Positions 35,325 to 44,758 of a DNA stretch of 64,000 bases are shown piece after piece (positions within the stretch are counted from its first letter, which is position 1; each line of letters begins with the position of its first letter). The position numbers and the translations under genes are program-made. The DNA is from Thalassia testudinum (lineage: Eukaryota > Streptophyta > Magnoliopsida > Alismatales > Hydrocharitaceae): contig JAZHRO010000063.1 in assembly GCA_037157565.1 (NCBI GenBank), forward strand, positions 87,448,001 to 87,512,000, read 5' to 3'. The notes under the pieces were generated by a model. The model worked only from the letters and a program-made list of their open reading frames with translations, was not told where the DNA came from and did no database searches.

Positions 35325-37251
35325 TGCAACAAGTGGTTTTCACTTTCGAATTATGTTATTAGATGATTTTTTGTTTTAGTAACAAAGTGGTGGAAAATCG
35401 CTTAACAAAATAATTACAATAGAAATTAAACCACTCACAGAAGAGCGAGTTGTATCCACAAGGAGGCAATGACATATTTAAACTTGCACCGGTTAAAAGC
35501 ATATGTTCACGGTTAGTCTCGCCGAGAAATCGAGCCAAATTTGCCTTCAGATTAAGAAAACATCAAGAAAACATGCTGAAATGGCATTTATGAGAAAAAG
35601 GGAGGTCACTTGCATAAATTAGCCATAATATTTAATTAATAAATTCAAAATAAAAGAGTGGCAATGGCATGTGAATGTAAATATTAATTCGGTAAGAAAT
35701 AGAGCATTTGCTCCCTTTGTGCGTGCGCGATGAGGAGGCCACTGTCGGGTGTGCGGACCTTGGAGGTGGTTGGCCACGACGAGGGCTACGCGTGGGTGGT
35801 GATGGCGCTTTGAATGGCCACTAGTGGTCTCGTTGGCGACGAGGAAGGCCGGCAATGGTGGCGACAGCTCACCGGCGCAGGCGGGTTGCTGTCGGCCTTC
35901 AGAGGGTGTGGCCGAGTTTCTGTGGTCGAGGCGAGTTCATTGATGTTGGTGGCGCGAAGCTCTGAGGCTAGATGAGGCAGCTGCACAGAGGACGACAATG
36001 ATAACTTTGGGTTCTGTTCGGTCTGTTGGAGGAGAAGACGGAAAAGAAGAGGACGGGTGAGTGCACGGGCGGCGACGCCATCTGGAGTAGTGCATGCTCT
36101 TCGTGCACTGCTAGTGGCTCACGCCTGCTGTGGTGGAGGTGCAGCAAGCGCGGGGTGGTGCTGTGAGTGGCAGGCACGCACGGAGGGCTGCAGACGAGGC
36201 ACACGCGGGCTGGTGGAGCACACGTGCGTGGCATGATCTGCTGAAGGTGGCGCACTGTTGCTGTTGGAGACGAGAGAGCGGAGAGGAGAAGCATGCACTA
36301 ATGGCCGTGCATGGAAGGGGAAACGCGGGTGTGCTGCGAGGAGGGCATGCGCTGGAGGTATGCACGAGCGGCAACTGCTCGTGTGGAAGTGCAGCGAAAA
36401 AGATGTGCGTGGGTCGTGCAGGTGGAATGACTCTACTACAGTTGGTGGAGTTGCTACGAGGAGGACGTAGGCGATGCTGGTGGTGCGCGTAATGCGCGGG
36501 AGATGTGCATGCGTATGGCTACGCGTGGCTTTCGTGTAGCGACGACCTAAATGGTTGCGAGGTGAGGGTATGGTATGTTGCAGGTGGTGGTGATGGGTTG
36601 GTTGAGTGTGTGAGGAACTGTGGAGCAGGTGAAGAAGAAGCATGGTGATGGAACGGTGGCAAGTCGTGCATCAGTAGATGCACTCACAATAGGTGAGCTT
36701 CAAGGAGCTCGTACACAGTGGCGACCAACTCCATCCTCTTGGCGCGGTGGTCTATCACCCCACCGACCCACAGTATGACGGAGTTTGGCCATGGAGGCCC
36801 ACGGTGGTGAAATGGGATGATGGCCTCCACGAGCTCGGCTGCCTCCTCCTCTCCCTTGTAGTCTCAGCTGCCCCGACCAGATCCAACACACCCGCTCCTC
36901 CATGAATGGGGTCTTGAGTGCAGGCAGCTAGCGAAGATTGAATGCAGGCGGAGGAAGTGGAACGGTTGCCTGTGGGAAGAAGAAGAATAATTAATAAAAT
37001 GAAATATTTGGATTATTTATACACAAATCCTTATGTTTTATGTTAATTAAAATAATGCATGTAATGCACCTAATGCCATTCTAAGTCAATTTCAAATGCC
37101 TTTAGTTATGAATGCAATGCATGAATTATGTAATTAAATCAGAAATATGAATTAATCTATTTACATCCTAATGCATGCTAAATAAATGTTAAAATTAACT
37201 TAATGTCTAGGCACTTAAATACTTAAATAGCCCACAAATATGGGCTAATCA
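35325..37251 (-). repeat. A2 3' LTR
   Basis: 1927 bp; minus strand starts TGATTAGCCCATATTTG. GC-rich middle (35720-36960) like that of the A2 5' LTR. Its left end is not exact (TGCAACAAGTGG versus TGATAAGATGG in the 5' LTR). ORFs in the GC-rich part are not credible. Confidence 0.8.
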
Positions 37252-37253
37252 AA

Positions 37254-37289
37254 TACCCTCATGCCTAGTTTTTGCTAGTCCCTAGCAAA
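37254..37289 (-). other. A2 3' hairpin plus polypurine tract
   Basis: Sense TTTGCTAG/GGA/CTAGCAAA, then AACTAGGCATGAGGGTATT before the LTR. Confidence 0.8.
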
Positions 37290-37689
37290 TCCAAGCAAAA
37301 CCTAGCACTCCAAGTAGACTAGCCAACCCAAACAGTCTTCCTTTAGAAACATGTTAAGTTCAGACTTTAGACCTAAGGTTCCCAAGTAGTTGCTAAGTTA
37401 TAGACTAGGTCGGCTAAAGACGAGTTGCAGGCACAAGTTCCCTGATTTCTAACTCTGCCCTAGGGTTTATTGATCCCAAAGATTAAAGCATCTGTACATG
37501 TGCATTGGTCTAAGTTATTTGAGGTTGGTATGAATGCCAACCTAGAGAGGAAAAAGGGTTTTTTTTTGTAATATATATATATATTTGTTTGATTCCTCTA
37601 AGTCTAACCTTGGATCAGCTATCGATACGGTTTGTGTCGGATTCATTGTTCCCATCACCTAACCTTGAAGGGTGCTTGGCTTTCGTTGC

Positions 37690-37808
37690 TTTGAGATAGC
37701 ACCGCCCATAGCCACCCCAAGAACTCCTGGCAATCGACACTTTGAGATAGTATCGCCCATGGATTTCTTAAGCGAATTCAGGTCTGTGGCAATCGGCACT
37801 TTGAGATA
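37690..37808 (-). repeat. A2 copy of the TATCTCGAA triple repeat
   Basis: Loop sequence TATCTCAAA on the sense strand at 37690-37698, 37741-37749 and 37800-37808, each flanked by short complementary arms such as CGATAC/GTGTCG. Confidence 0.65.
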
Positions 37809-38466
37809 GGGCCACCCATGGTACCTAAACCACACAATGTGCTTACATGCCCCTAGTAGGATGGATATCCTAAGAGACAAGCGCCGAGGAGGTAATATGT
37901 TATCATCGCATCCTCAAGGTGAGAATATACTCCACCTCTCCTACGGTAGGAACTCTTCCAATCAAATTGTGTTTTCAAGCTTCTCCTAAGTCAAAACTAA
38001 GGGAGCCAAATTTTCTTTTAAGAAAGGAATTAAGGTGATCACTTACTTACACAAGACCAAGTGTGTGTGAAATTTGGTTGCTTAGGTTACACGGACCTAT
38101 AAACCAAAAGATAGAACAAGACTCCAGGTACTACCCAGCCTTTTAACTCAATCCCTAGCTTTCCTTCCTCAACCTTGAGGAATGGTCTGCAACTTAACTC
38201 CTACTTAAGTTTTTAAGTCCACAAAGGACCCTAAAGGTCTAAAGCTAGTAGCTCACTTAGCTTCTAAAGTTCGACCCTAGAATCAACTTAGTCTAACCTA
38301 GAGTTCTGATTTGCTTAAGAATGCAGGGCCTAGCCAGTTAGGCTCAATAATTAAAAAATATTTTTCTCCCTATTTTTTTTTTTAAATGGAAATGTATGCA
38401 ATACAGAATGCTTTAACTAAATGCATGAATGCACTATCTATAAATTCTATGTATATCCCCAAGTAT

Positions 38467-38501
38467 ACCCACCCATGCCTAAAATCTACAATGTCCTCAT
38501 T
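38467..38501 (-). other. A2 internal hairpin plus polypurine tract
   Basis: Sense AATG/AGGA/CATT then GTAGATTTTAGGCATGGGTGGGT. Confidence 0.7.
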
Positions 38502-38648
38502 ACATAGAAGGATATTACCTGGGTCAAAGATGGGCTACCGTTCTCTTGTTAGCAGCCAAGTAGACAAAGAACTTGCAAATCAGGTTCAAGGATCATAGAA
38601 ATAGGCCCTAAAAATGAGCAAAGTAATCTCGGCCTAGAAAATAGGTAA

Positions 38649-38653
38649 CCTAG
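38649..38653. repeat. Target-site duplication of A1, left copy
   Basis: CCTAG directly before the A1 5' LTR; the same five bases follow the 3' LTR at 46509-46513. Joining the flanks restores continuous A2 sequence (compare A3 near 23590). Confidence 0.9.
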
Positions 38654-38895
38654 TGATTAGCCCATAGTTGTGGGCTATTTAAAGTATTTAAGTGCCTACA
38701 CATTAGGTTAATTCTAACATTTATTTAGCATAAATTAGGATGTAAATAGATTAATTCATAGTTTTAATTTAATTACATAATCCATACATTGTATTCATAT
38801 CTTAAGTGCATTTAGAATTAGCTTAGAATAGCATTCATCTAATTAGACAACCAATTAGGTACATTATTTTCATTAACATAGAAGTTGAGGGTCTG

Positions 38896-38904
38896 TATAT
38901 AAAT
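38896..38904 (+). promoter_or_regulatory. TATA box of A1 LTR
   Basis: TATATAAAT; the A2 LTR has TATAAATAA at the same place (minus strand 51352-51360). Confidence 0.6.
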
Positions 38905-39327
38905 GACCCTAATATTTTAACATTATTTTCTTTACTCTTCTCCTTGCAGGAACGGCTGGCTGCCGCTCCAACGTCGAACGGCCGCAGTGAAGACCTATTC
39001 AAGGGGGAGCGGATGTGGTGGATCTGGTCGGGCGGCTGATTTCAAACTTGTGCAGGCCACTACAAAAGGAGGAGGGAGGCAGCCGAGCACGGGAGGCCTC
39101 CACCACCGACCCACCACTGTGCAGAGAGAACTTATCTCTTCCACTCCATACTGCCGGCCTCTACCGTGGCGGCGAGTCTCCACCACCGTGGGCGTGTGGT
39201 GTGACAGGCCACACCGCCATCCGGAGCTCGCCCGCATTACCGTGAGCACCTTAGCATGCATCTCCCTCGCCGTCGTCGCCGACCACCACCACCGAGCTAC
39301 TGATTCAGCCACACTTTCAGTAACTTA

Positions 39328-39355
39328 AGACGTCCGGGAAATTTCCCAGACGTCT
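39328..39355. repeat. 28-bp palindrome in A1 5' LTR
   Basis: Core GGGAAATTTCCC with GACGTC on both sides; 13 of 14 base pairs are perfect. Repeated at 45432-45459 in the 3' LTR and, degenerate, at 7611 in D. About 430 bases after TATA, so probably transcribed. Confidence 0.8.
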
Positions 39356-39519
39356 GAAGCTACCCGCACGCCTCCACCCACTCGCTTGCGTACCCATCTG
39401 CACTCCATCCGCTCACCTCCAACAGCCACGCCTTCCTCAGCCTGCTGCATCCTTCAAACGCACACGCGCCCATCAACCTTCAGCTCAACCGCGCCTGCAC
39501 CCTCCAACCGCACCCGCTC

Positions 39520-39850
39520 TCCACACGCCTGCAGCTCACGCCATCTCCACACATTCACCGGCTGCAGCGCCCTCCTCCAACCGCGCCTGCAGACCCGCAC
39601 AACCGAGCACGCCTCCGCCCACGCCTGCCGCTTGCAAGCGCCATTCACCCGCGCCTGCAGAGCCCTTCACCCACGCGCCTGCACCCTCCAACAGTGCCTG
39701 CAGTCCACGCCATTCACCCCCACGCCTGCAGAACCGCCAGCAGCGCCCTCCGCCCGCACTTGCTGCAGCCTGCACACCCCCGCCAGCTGCAGCCGCACCC
39801 GCTCAACCGCCTGCAGACCCGTCCTCCCGCGCCTGCAGACCCGTCAGCAG
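39520..39850. repeat. GC-rich CGCCTGCAG repeat island in A1 LTR
   Basis: At least eight imperfect CGCCTGCAG units with irregular spacing in a GC-rich stretch of an otherwise AT-rich element; also in the 3' LTR (45600-45950). It produces long spurious ORFs in several frames. Confidence 0.75.
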
Positions 39851-40406
39851 CAGCGCGCGAGCAGATCTCATGCCAACAGCCGCGCAAGCTCACTGGCTGC
39901 AGCACCTCCGCCGGAGCTCGTCCGGCCACCTCCGGCCGCCGTGCAACTCGCCGCCACCATCGATTCGAAGCCCTCGGTCCAAGGGACCTCCTCCGAGCTT
40001 CCCGCACCCGGCCATCCGCTCCTCGTCGCACAAGACAAAGGGGAAAAATTTCCCTATTTTGCTACAGTAAACCATCAATTAGAAATTACATTTTATTCCA
40101 TTGTCACTTTTTAATGATATTTTATTGATTCTGCATTGCGGAATATATCCTCTAGTTTCTCATAATTGCCATTTCAGCATTGTTTCTTGCTTAAACCTTA
40201 ATCTAAAGGCAATCTTGACTTGATTCTTGTCCAAACTAACTACGAATGAACATTTTTAATTGGTGCAAATTTTAATACATCATTGCCTCCCTGTGGATAT
40301 GACCCGCTCCTCTGCGAGTGGTTATTTCTTGTTAAATATTGATTAGTCGATTTTTCCACCACATTAAACTACAAACGACTTTAAAGCGAAAGATCGATCA
40401 GTCAAA

Positions 40407-40424
40407 TGGCGCCGTTGCTAGGGA
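40407..40424 (+). other. Primer-binding site of A1 (tRNA-Asp)
   Basis: TGGCGCCGTTGCTAGGGA; two mismatches from the tRNA-Asp complement; two bases after the LTR end. Confidence 0.88.
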
Positions 40425-41656
40425 GACAGCAGACGCAATAATTTCGCCTAATTTTATTTTGATTATTTGTCAATTGCACAGAGATTTGACCATTTATTAT
40501 TTTCTTTTCTGTGTAAGAAATATTGTGCAAGAATCAGCCAGTGTGAGAGGCGACCCTTGACATCGCCAGACGAGAAGTGGACGAGCAATTTTGAAAGGAG
40601 GAGAAGGACGAGAACGCGATGGACACCATTGTATTTAGTCGCTATTTTAATTAGAATAGAATTAAGACTGTAGACTTAATTTTTCATTGCAGTTAGTTTG
40701 AAACCCTTGTTCTGGGGCTTATTTTGAGGTGTTTGTTCCCTGATTTTGTTTTGGGCCCGTGTTGGGTAACTTTTGGGAGCCTGTTCCCTTTTCTTTAGAT
40801 TTAGGTTTATTTTTTTTTTATTATTACTTTTATTTGCTTGTGCATAAGTAGTTCTAAAAAAAATAGAAAAAAAAAATTGAGCTACCTGCCCTAGGACGAA
40901 CCATTTAGGTCTGTATGAGCAGCCTCTAGATTTACTTTTCTGCATTGCGTGCATTCTTGCATCGTAGATCGTTGGAGGCAAGGTACGCATTCTCTTACTT
41001 TGCATCCTATTTTTGATCACGCATTGCATTTGGGATTTAATGCAAAGACCACCTAATCTGTACTGAATAAATCTAACAAGTGGTCACATTTTTTTTAGAA
41101 AAAGGACTAATTAAAGGAAGGACATTTTAAAAACCAAGGATTTGATTTTCAAACTTGGCATGCGATTCAAAGTTCAAAATCTTTGACAGTGTATGCACAC
41201 TTATTTCACTTGCACCACGGCACGCTTCTAGACACTCCTTAGGTTTGGAAATACTAGGACAAGAGCCCTCCTATCGTTGGATTCTGAAGTGTTCGGAACT
41301 TGAGATCAAAGGTTTTGCAAGTCCAAAGAGGGGGATACCCTGTCACGGATTTTTGGGGATAGTTGAGAAGCACCGCGAAAGCACAGCTTCAAAGGAAGGC
41401 TTAGGCCTACTTGCATCCCTCGATCTTCCATCTTTGGATTTACTTGACCATTTGAGATTTAGGGAAGAACACCTAAGCTCCAACTAAGTCTTCTTAGGCG
41501 AGCCGTAGGTCGACAATAGGCGCGTAAATTGTTTGAACAAATTGTATTGTCACCTGCAATCTGATTTAAAATCAAAAGACTAAATTGGGAAAGACCTAAA
41601 AGGTCCTTTTTGAATTGTGTCTTGCTTGGGGAATTCTGATTGAAGTGTGAGTTAGA
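40425..41656 (+). other. A1 leader
   Basis: Homologous to the D and A2 leaders; contains the upstream ORF at 41155-41487. The rest shows no coding pattern. Confidence 0.7.
41155..41487 (+). CDS. 110-codon upstream ORF of A1, unknown
   Basis: Unknown small protein, starts MACDSKFKIFDS and ends HLRFREEHLSSN. The A2 copy (48838-48506) has exactly the same length and differs at about 15 of 110 residues, with no indel and no stop; the conserved middle includes GLEILGQEPSYRWILK and HGFLGIVEKHRESTASKEG. D keeps part of it. Both copies stayed open while the longer main ORFs acquired stops. No signal peptide or known domain is apparent. It lies about 170 bases before the main ORF. It may be a real leader peptide, or the conservation may serve the RNA. 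Confidence 0.4.
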   Translation: MACDSKFKIFDSVCTLISLAPRHASRHSLGLEILGQEPSYRWILKCSELEIKGFASPKRGIPCHGFLGIVEKHRESTASKEGLGLLASLDLPSLDLLDHLRFREEHLSSN

Positions 41657-43581
41657 ATGGACCACATTGATTTTCATCCTTTCACATCTTGCCCACACCC
41701 TCACCCAGACTCTGCATCCTTCGATCCCAGACGCCGAGATGGTCCATTCCTTGATGGACATAATGACAATCATTGGGATCCGTTTTACTCCTATTATAGG
41801 AGTATTGGCCTAGTTAAGCCCCAAATTAGTGAGAAGAACTCAGGAGCGGGATTTGCTTTGCCCAATATCCCACATACCAAAGAAATACCCAACCCACCCT
41901 CCCTGAAATATTATAATGGTTGGACAAGCACTCCTGGGTACTATAAGCCTGAGCCTGACTTCTCTCATGATAGAAATGACCTCTCTTCTTTGAAGATGGA
42001 AATACAGAAAATGCAAAATGAAATGAGTGAATTGTTAGGAGAATCTTTGAGAGCAGGCCAACAAGAAAGAGATGAAATTAGCCACCCAATCTACCCCATT
42101 GATGATGACGTACACCCCTCTACAATAAATGCAACTCACGTGGGAGAGCTACACTTTAAGTTGGAGGGAAATTCTGGGGAGAATAGCTACTTTTCGAGGA
42201 TCGATTTTGAAACCTCCCCATTAGATGACACTTCCTTGAGAGATCTACACTTTAGGTGGGAGGAAAATACACATGACAGTAGCTATGCATTGGATGAAGA
42301 AAGGTGGCAACCTGAGGAAGATGATGATAAGGTTGAGTATCCACCTGATTTATATTGGAGTCAAAAGAAGGGAATGATGGTACCATTGGAAGACCTCGAC
42401 CCAGATGATAGTATTTTCGTGACATTTGATGAAGTGGGTCAAAGTTAAGTTGTTAATCCTACCCTCCTTCTGATCACAATATGGAACTCAAACCCACCGT
42501 TAGGGAACCTAACCCTAAAGAAATTGACCTATCTGAGGAGTCTGATGTAACCAATGTAAACAATTTACCTCAGATAGAGCACCCTAGGGGATCTGCTGAG
42601 ATACTAAATGGTTCTAGACCTCGGGTACATGATGAATTGTGTGATGAGGAGGAAGACGAATTATATGAGGAACCTACATTCAAGATTTGGAGTGACACTA
42701 TGGGTGATTATGTCTTATTTGAAGAGTTAGCCCCTGAGGATGTCACAAATTTGACCAAATTAGGTTTCCTTAGCACACCCATTGATGATATTTCTCCTCA
42801 TGATAAAATGATGGAAAATTTGGAAGCAATTTCTAAGATTTATGTGGATTCACATATAGACTCCGGGGAAGATTTGAGTAAAGAACAAAAATCCGGGGAT
42901 GACATTGATAGGATAATCCCTAAATCTGTTGCTTCCAACCTGCCTTCATTCACTTCGAAGTCACCCTCTGATTCGCTTATATCTGAAAGCGAAATTGTGA
43001 CTCCTGATGAAGAGCAAGAAGATCCATGTGATGGTGCAAGGAATGCTAGGGATGAAATTGAGGATTTAGAAGGAGTGTTTGGGATGGACACCAAGCAGAT
43101 TAAACCCAACCTAGATCTTATGGCCATCCCACAACCTCGTAACTTGGACACCCTAGACGATCATTGCCTTAGAGAATTGCTCACTTTTGTTCTAACTAGG
43201 GGGCTTAACAGACCAATATTTCCTGTAGTGGAGTATCGGGTATGGATTGATGATTTCTTTAGTCAGTCCATTACCCTGGGGGTTTATCTCTGTACCATTC
43301 CTTCCCCATACCTTTTGGAGGATCCATATTATCCTCCCCCTACCCCTTTGGAGGTTGTTTTACCTGTTTATCCTTTAGAACCTCTTCTGGTGACCTGGGA
43401 AGATTTCATTCCCATTTTAGTTGGGCGAGCATTTGCTATCGGGATTCATCATCAGCTCGCCAACATCCTAGGTTACCTATTTTCTAGGCCAACTTTGCTT
43501 TGCTCATTTTTAGGGCCTATTTCTGTAATTCTTGAACCTAATTTACAGGTTCTTTGGCTATTCAGCCCAGCTCTAACCTAG
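41657..43581 (+). pseudogene. A1 acidic ORF, unknown protein (nearly intact)
   Basis: Not recognised. Start ATG 41657 (MDHIDFHPFTSCPHP) has an in-frame stop just upstream and is conserved in A2. About 640 codons, interrupted only by a TAA at 42446-42448 and a 1-base deletion near 42464 relative to A2. Parts in order: Tyr/Pro/His/Asp-rich region (residues 1-110, e.g. PPSLKYYNGWTSTPGYY), short helical segment (KMEIQKMQNEMSELLGESL), acidic region with conserved YWSQKKGMMVPLEDLDPDD, KLGFLSTPIDDISPHD and NLDLMAIPQPRNLD, then YRVWIDDFF and a Pro-rich hydrophobic tail (LVGRAFAIGIHHQLANILGY, then LLCSFLGPISVILEP). No CCHC knuckle, DTG/DLG or YxDD motif. Compositionally the N-terminus recalls the region after the zinc knuckle in Athila gag; the tail could be membrane-active. 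Both are guesses. Confidence 0.7.
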
Positions 43582-43595
43582 GTAATATCCTTCTA

Positions 43596-43632
43596 TGCAA
43601 TGAGGACATTGCAGATTTTAGGCATGGGGGGG
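43596..43632 (+). other. A1 internal hairpin plus polypurine tract
   Basis: Perfect TGCAATG/AGGA/CATTGCA at 43596-43613, then GATTTTAGGCATGGGGGGG. It starts 15 bases after the acidic ORF stop. Confidence 0.8.
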
Positions 43633-44720
43633 TGTACTTGGGGATATACATAGCATAATTGCATACATTTGTACATATAAAAAAAAAAAAAGGTTTTGAG
43701 TTTAATTGGCTAGATCTTGCATTCTTAAGCAAATCAGAACTCTAGGGTAGACAAAATAAATTCTAGGGTCAAACTTTAGAAGCTAAATGAGTTGCTAGCG
43801 TTAGACCTTTAGGGTCCTTTGTGGACTTAAAAACATAAGTAGGAGTTAAGTTGTGGATCATTCCTCAAGAGGTTTAGGAAGGGAAGCTAGGGTTTGAGTT
43901 AAAAGGTGGGGTAGTACCTGGAGTCTTATTTTACCTTTTGGTTTACGGGTCCTTGTAACCCAAGCATCCAAATTTCACACACTTGGTCTGGTAATTAACT
44001 TAATTTCTGTCTTTCTGAAAAGAGATTTGGTTCTCTTAGTTTTGACTTAAGAAAGGCTTGAAAACACATTTTGATTGGAAGAGTTCCCGCCGCAGGAGAG
44101 GTGGAGTATATACTCACCTTGAGGATGCGATGATAACATATTACCTCCTCGACGCTTGTCTCTTAGGATATCCATCCTACTGGGGGCATGTAAGCACATT
44201 GCGCGGTTCAGGTACCATGGGCAGCCCTATCTCGAAGTGCCGATTGCCATAGGCCTGAATTCGCTTAAGAAATCCATGGGCGATACTATCTCGAAGTGTC
44301 AATTGCTAGGAGTTCTTGGGGTCGTTATGGGCGGTGCTATCTCGAAGCATCGAAAGCCAGGCACCCTTCGAGGTATGGTAATGGGGACAATGAATCCGAC
44401 ACAGACCGTGTTGATAGCTGATCTGAGGTTAGACTTAAAAAAAAAAAAAAAAAGTATATATATATATATAAAAAAATTCCTTTAACTCAAATAACTCAGA
44501 CCAATGCACAGGCACGGATGCTTTAATCTCAGGGATCAATAAACTTTAGGGTAGAGTCAGAAATCAGGGAAACTTGTGCCTGCAACTCGTCTTTAGTTGA
44601 CCTAGTCTGTAACTTAGCAACTACTTAGGAACCTTGGGTCTAGAGCTTGAACTTAATATGCTTCTGAAGGAAGACTAAGTGAGTTGACTAGTCTACTTAG
44701 AGTACTAGGTTTCGCTTAAT
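43633..44720 (+). other. A1 3' noncoding region
   Basis: No gene. Homologous to A2 37290-38466 and A3 22196-23418. Contains the triple repeat and a poly-A/TA tract (44437-44470). Confidence 0.7.
44228..44351 (+). repeat. TATCTCGAA triple repeat of A1
   Basis: Three units of 51-59 bases, each ATGGGC, a few bases, then loop TATCTCGAA at 44228-44236, 44287-44295 and 44338-44346. Units 2 and 3 can form 5-bp stems with different sequence (GATAC/GTGTC and GGTGC/GCATC). Confidence 0.75.
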
Positions 44721-44758
44721 TTTGCTAGGGACTAGTAAAAACTAGGCATGGGGGTATT
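44721..44758 (+). other. A1 3' hairpin plus polypurine tract
   Basis: TTTGCTAG/GGA/CTAGTAAA, then AACTAGGCATGGGGGTATT before the LTR. Confidence 0.85.

Larger units (their letters stand above)
38654..40404 (+). repeat. A1 5' LTR
   Basis: 1751 bp, TGATTAGCCCATAGTTG...GATCAGTCA. TATA box TATATAAAT at 38896-38904, about 245 bases in. The GC-rich middle holds the palindrome and the CGCCTGCAG repeats. Confidence 0.92.

Noticed and set aside
36119..36643. 174-codon ORF (minus) and overlapping ORFs in the A2 3' LTR, with counterparts at 50449-51012
   Set aside because: GC-rich LTR sequence open in many frames; His/Ser/Pro composition and no conserved frame relation between the two LTRs.
39386..40114. 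Long ORF (242 codons) rich in Pro, Ser, Thr and His in the A1 LTR
   Set aside because: Lies in the GC-rich LTR repeat island; several frames on both strands are open there and the 3' LTR copy does not keep the same ORF.
44219..44367. CRISPR-like array
   Set aside because: Only three degenerate units, unequal spacers, plant context; it is an element-internal RNA repeat.
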